A DNA stretch of 64,000 bases from Anaerolineae bacterium (GTDB lineage Bacteria > Chloroflexota > Anaerolineae > B4-G1 > SLSP01), in NCBI GenBank assembly GCA_016931185.1, contig JAFGFI010000076.1:1-64000 (forward strand), read 5' to 3'. Below the pieces are notes generated by a model. The model worked only from the letters and a program-made list of their open reading frames with translations. It was not told the DNA's origin and ran no database searches. Shown here piece after piece: positions 62,161 to 64,000 of the stretch; the first letter of the stretch is position 1, and each line of letters begins with the position of its first letter. A program made the translations under genes and the position numbers.

Positions 62161-64000
62161 TCATTGCTCACGTATGCCCAACTGCATAATAGAATGAGAT
62201 GCGCCCAACATTATATTGAGTTCCTCAAGCGTAATCTGCATAATTGCATCGCGGCTCGTTCCCCGCCGAATACGATCAATAATCGTGCGCACCAACCGCT
62301 CTTGTGCCGCACGCGCCCGTGTTCGTTCAAGCAGACGGATATTCTCAAAAGAGAGTGCAGCCTGATTAGCCAGGGTCTGCAAGATACGCATATCATGTTC
62401 GTCAAAGGTTCGATTTGGTGTGCGGAGACTGACAGAGAATATTCCCAAAACTCCTTCACGTCCTACAAGAGGAATCGTAGCGTTGGCAGTGATTCCCGTT
62501 GCCTCAAATGCCTGGAGCGCATGCTCTTGCGACAATGGATCATCGGCCTTAAATGCTATCGCCTGCCGGGTATCAATAACTTTTTGGGTTAATGGATAAT
62601 CCGCCAGGGAAACCGTCTTCTTGACATTCAAATCCCGACCCTGCCCCTTAACATAACGGCCCACACGCGTCATCGTTTCTTCATGCACCAGGAACATACT
62701 CGCCACATCAGCCTTTACTGCATTCAATAGATAGGGTAATAACGTAGCGACTGCTTCATCAAAGGTAGCAGCCACCATCAATGCCGACATCGTCTCCTGA
62801 ACCGCCGTTAAATCGGCGACACGCAATTGCATTTGCTCGACCAAACGCAAACTACTTATCACCGTCGCCGCTTGCCCCGTCAAGTTCATCAATCGCCGCA
62901 AGCTCGCCTCGTCAAAAGTCGTCCTCTGCCGCACAATCAAATTGAAATAGCCGATCCATCGTCCACTAACGACCATGGGGAGGAAAACCACAGTACATGC
63001 CAACAATGTATCCTGAAACAGGTAACGCGCCATTTCATCAAGACGCGAATCGGTAGATACATCTTCAACAATAAAAGGTTTATCAGGGCGCAATTGCCAC
63101 ACAAAAGGATAAGATTGTAACTCGAAACGCTGACCGGCAGTAATCACCGGAGGGTTCCCGCCCACCACTCGATCATCCCAGGTTGCGATGGTTTCCACAT
63201 ACTCAGGTATCTGCTCACCTTCCCACGGGCGACTGAATACATCAAGCATAAACAGGGATGCTGAAGGCAACTCAATTGCTTCCAACAAAGCATGCAACAC
63301 TTCCTCAGGCGAAGTTGCCGCATTAATGGCACGGCTGGCGCGGTAAAGCGATTCAGTCTCGCTCAGCGCCATTTGAAGTTGTTGCGCGCGTTCCTCAAGT
63401 TCCGTCAACAAGCGTTCGCGCACGGATTCCGCCAACTTTCGCTCGGTAATATCGGTTGAAATACCCAATGTCCCAACTATATTCCCCACGTCATCCTGCA
63501 ACGGCAACTTTGTTGTCGAAACCCATGTTTCATGACCATCAGGCCAGGTTTCTTTTTCTTCAAGCCCCACCAATGGCTGGCCCGATTGTATAATCTCCAT
63601 CTCATCCGCATACGCCTGCGCAGCGTGTTCTTCCGCAAAAAAATCAAAGTCTGTCTTGCCTACCGCCTGTTGCGGGTCATCTACCTCAACCCACCTGGCC
63701 ATCGCAGCACTCACCCGGATAAAACGACTCGCCGCATCCTTAAAATAGATATGATCGGGAACCGTATTCAACAACGCGTGCAACAAATAACGTTCTTGGG
63801 CGAGATCATTTTCTTTTTGCTTGCTCTCGATCGCCAGCGCAATCTGGCCACATAAACCCTCTAACAACAGCCGATCTTCTCCGGTCAACATCCCGGCAGT
63901 ATCACTCTGCACATCAAGAATGCCCAGAACTTCATCCCGCAATTTGATGGGTACCGCTAGCTCACCCTTCGTTTCTGGCAAGAAAGCATTGGGGACCCAA
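62161..64000 (-). CDS. PAS/GAF multi-sensor protein, N-terminus outside window
   Basis: At least 612 residues; the 5' end lies beyond 64000. In order: the end of a GAF domain ('NAFLPETKGELAVPIKLRDE'), a PAS plus PAC domain (about 60-175, 'TVPDHIYFKDAASRFIRVS', 'GTLGISTDITERK'), a GAF like the last one of the 47.2 kb protein (about 200-380, 'FLPMVVSGRWIGYFNLIV'), another GAF (about 390-555) and the shared tail ('IIDRIRRGTSRDAIMQIT'). No kinase or other output domain before the stop. It is the first gene of the GAF array seen here, and upstream genes may continue the operon. Confidence 0.9.
   Translation of the reverse strand, partial: WVPNAFLPETKGELAVPIKLRDEVLGILDVQSDTAGMLTGEDRLLLEGLCGQIALAIESKQKENDLAQERYLLHALLNTVPDHIYFKDAASRFIRVSAAMARWVEVDDPQQAVGKTDFDFFAEEHAAQAYADEMEIIQSGQPLVGLEEKETWPDGHETWVSTTKLPLQDDVGNIVGTLGISTDITERKLAESVRERLLTELEERAQQLQMALSETESLYRASRAINAATSPEEVLHALLEAIELPSASLFMLDVFSRPWEGEQIPEYVETIATWDDRVVGGNPPVITAGQRFELQSYPFVWQLRPDKPFIVEDVSTDSRLDEMARYLFQDTLLACTVVFLPMVVSGRWIGYFNLIVRQRTTFDEASLRRLMNLTGQAATVISSLRLVEQMQLRVADLTAVQETMSALMVAATFDEAVATLLPYLLNAVKADVASMFLVHEETMTRVGRYVKGQGRDLNVKKTVSLADYPLTQKVIDTRQAIAFKADDPLSQEHALQAFEATGITANATIPLVGREGVLGIFSVSLRTPNRTFDEHDMRILQTLANQAALSFENIRLLERTRARAAQERLVRTIIDRIRRGTSRDAIMQITLEELNIMLGASHSIMQLGIREQ

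Overview
The window most likely comes from a member of the Chloroflexota, probably an Anaerolineae-like lineage. This is inferred from gene content and style, not from any RNA marker. The pointers are a FhaA/FhaB-type FHA pair, a pyruvate phosphate dikinase, an AAA_32-type Lon-like protease, a flavodiiron protein with a small ferredoxin (anaerobic or microaerobic life), orphan family-5 solute-binding lipoproteins, GT-C membrane glycosyltransferases, and a very large expansion of GAF domains. No rRNA, tRNA, CRISPR array, transposase or phage gene was found. Base composition is moderate and most genes have a good Shine-Dalgarno sequence.

Layout, 1-39.7 kb: ordinary housekeeping and envelope genes in short units on both strands. 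0.3-4.4 kb (+): two FHA proteins, an SDR oxidoreductase and a peptide-type solute-binding lipoprotein. 4.5-11.4 kb (-): a GT39-like membrane protein, a membrane-anchored nitrilase-family amidase, a large GT-C-like membrane protein and a tandem GNAT acetyltransferase. 11.6-12.8 kb (+): a lipoprotein. 12.8-20.0 kb (-): pyruvate phosphate dikinase, a second solute-binding protein, SecG, pyrimidine-nucleoside phosphorylase and DegV. 20.2-24.0 kb (+): a single-domain response regulator, a PHP/AlbA_2 fusion and the bifunctional NAD(P)HX repair enzyme. 24.1-33.9 kb: a flavodiiron protein, a lipoprotein built of four repeats, two unknown proteins, a Lon-like protease, DnaN and an O-antigen-ligase-like protein. 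34.2-39.7 kb: an unknown two-TM protein, VanW, a ROK kinase, a second PHP protein and a ferredoxin.

39.8-64 kb is the unusual part. Ten consecutive minus-strand genes, spaced from -8 to +60 bp and running off the right edge, encode one sensory assembly. In transcription order they are: a PAS/GAF protein (cut by the window edge), a SpoIIAA/STAS-like protein, a soluble tandem-HAMP/GAF protein, three polytopic membrane GAF proteins, a fourth polytopic membrane GAF protein, an ABC_sub_bind-type lipoprotein, a 1489-residue HAMP/GAF transmembrane protein, and a 2461-residue cytosolic hybrid histidine kinase with about eleven GAF domains and two receiver domains. Only the last protein has a kinase module. 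All seven other GAF proteins end in the same roughly 40-residue segment, which looks like the first helix and first strand of a GAF domain that then stops. My best reading is a multi-input signalling complex in which kinase-less GAF satellites feed one giant kinase. This is a hypothesis, and it is the main candidate for a previously undescribed system here.

Small-scale structure outside genes includes a 108-bp MITE with 20-bp inverted ends and a 9-bp target duplication (7437-7544), a related solo palindrome (24022-24056), a dispersed hairpin present twice (10306-10328 and 33971-33990), degenerate 'attcgtaa' repeats that are translated inside a glycosyltransferase gene, and several clear intrinsic terminators.
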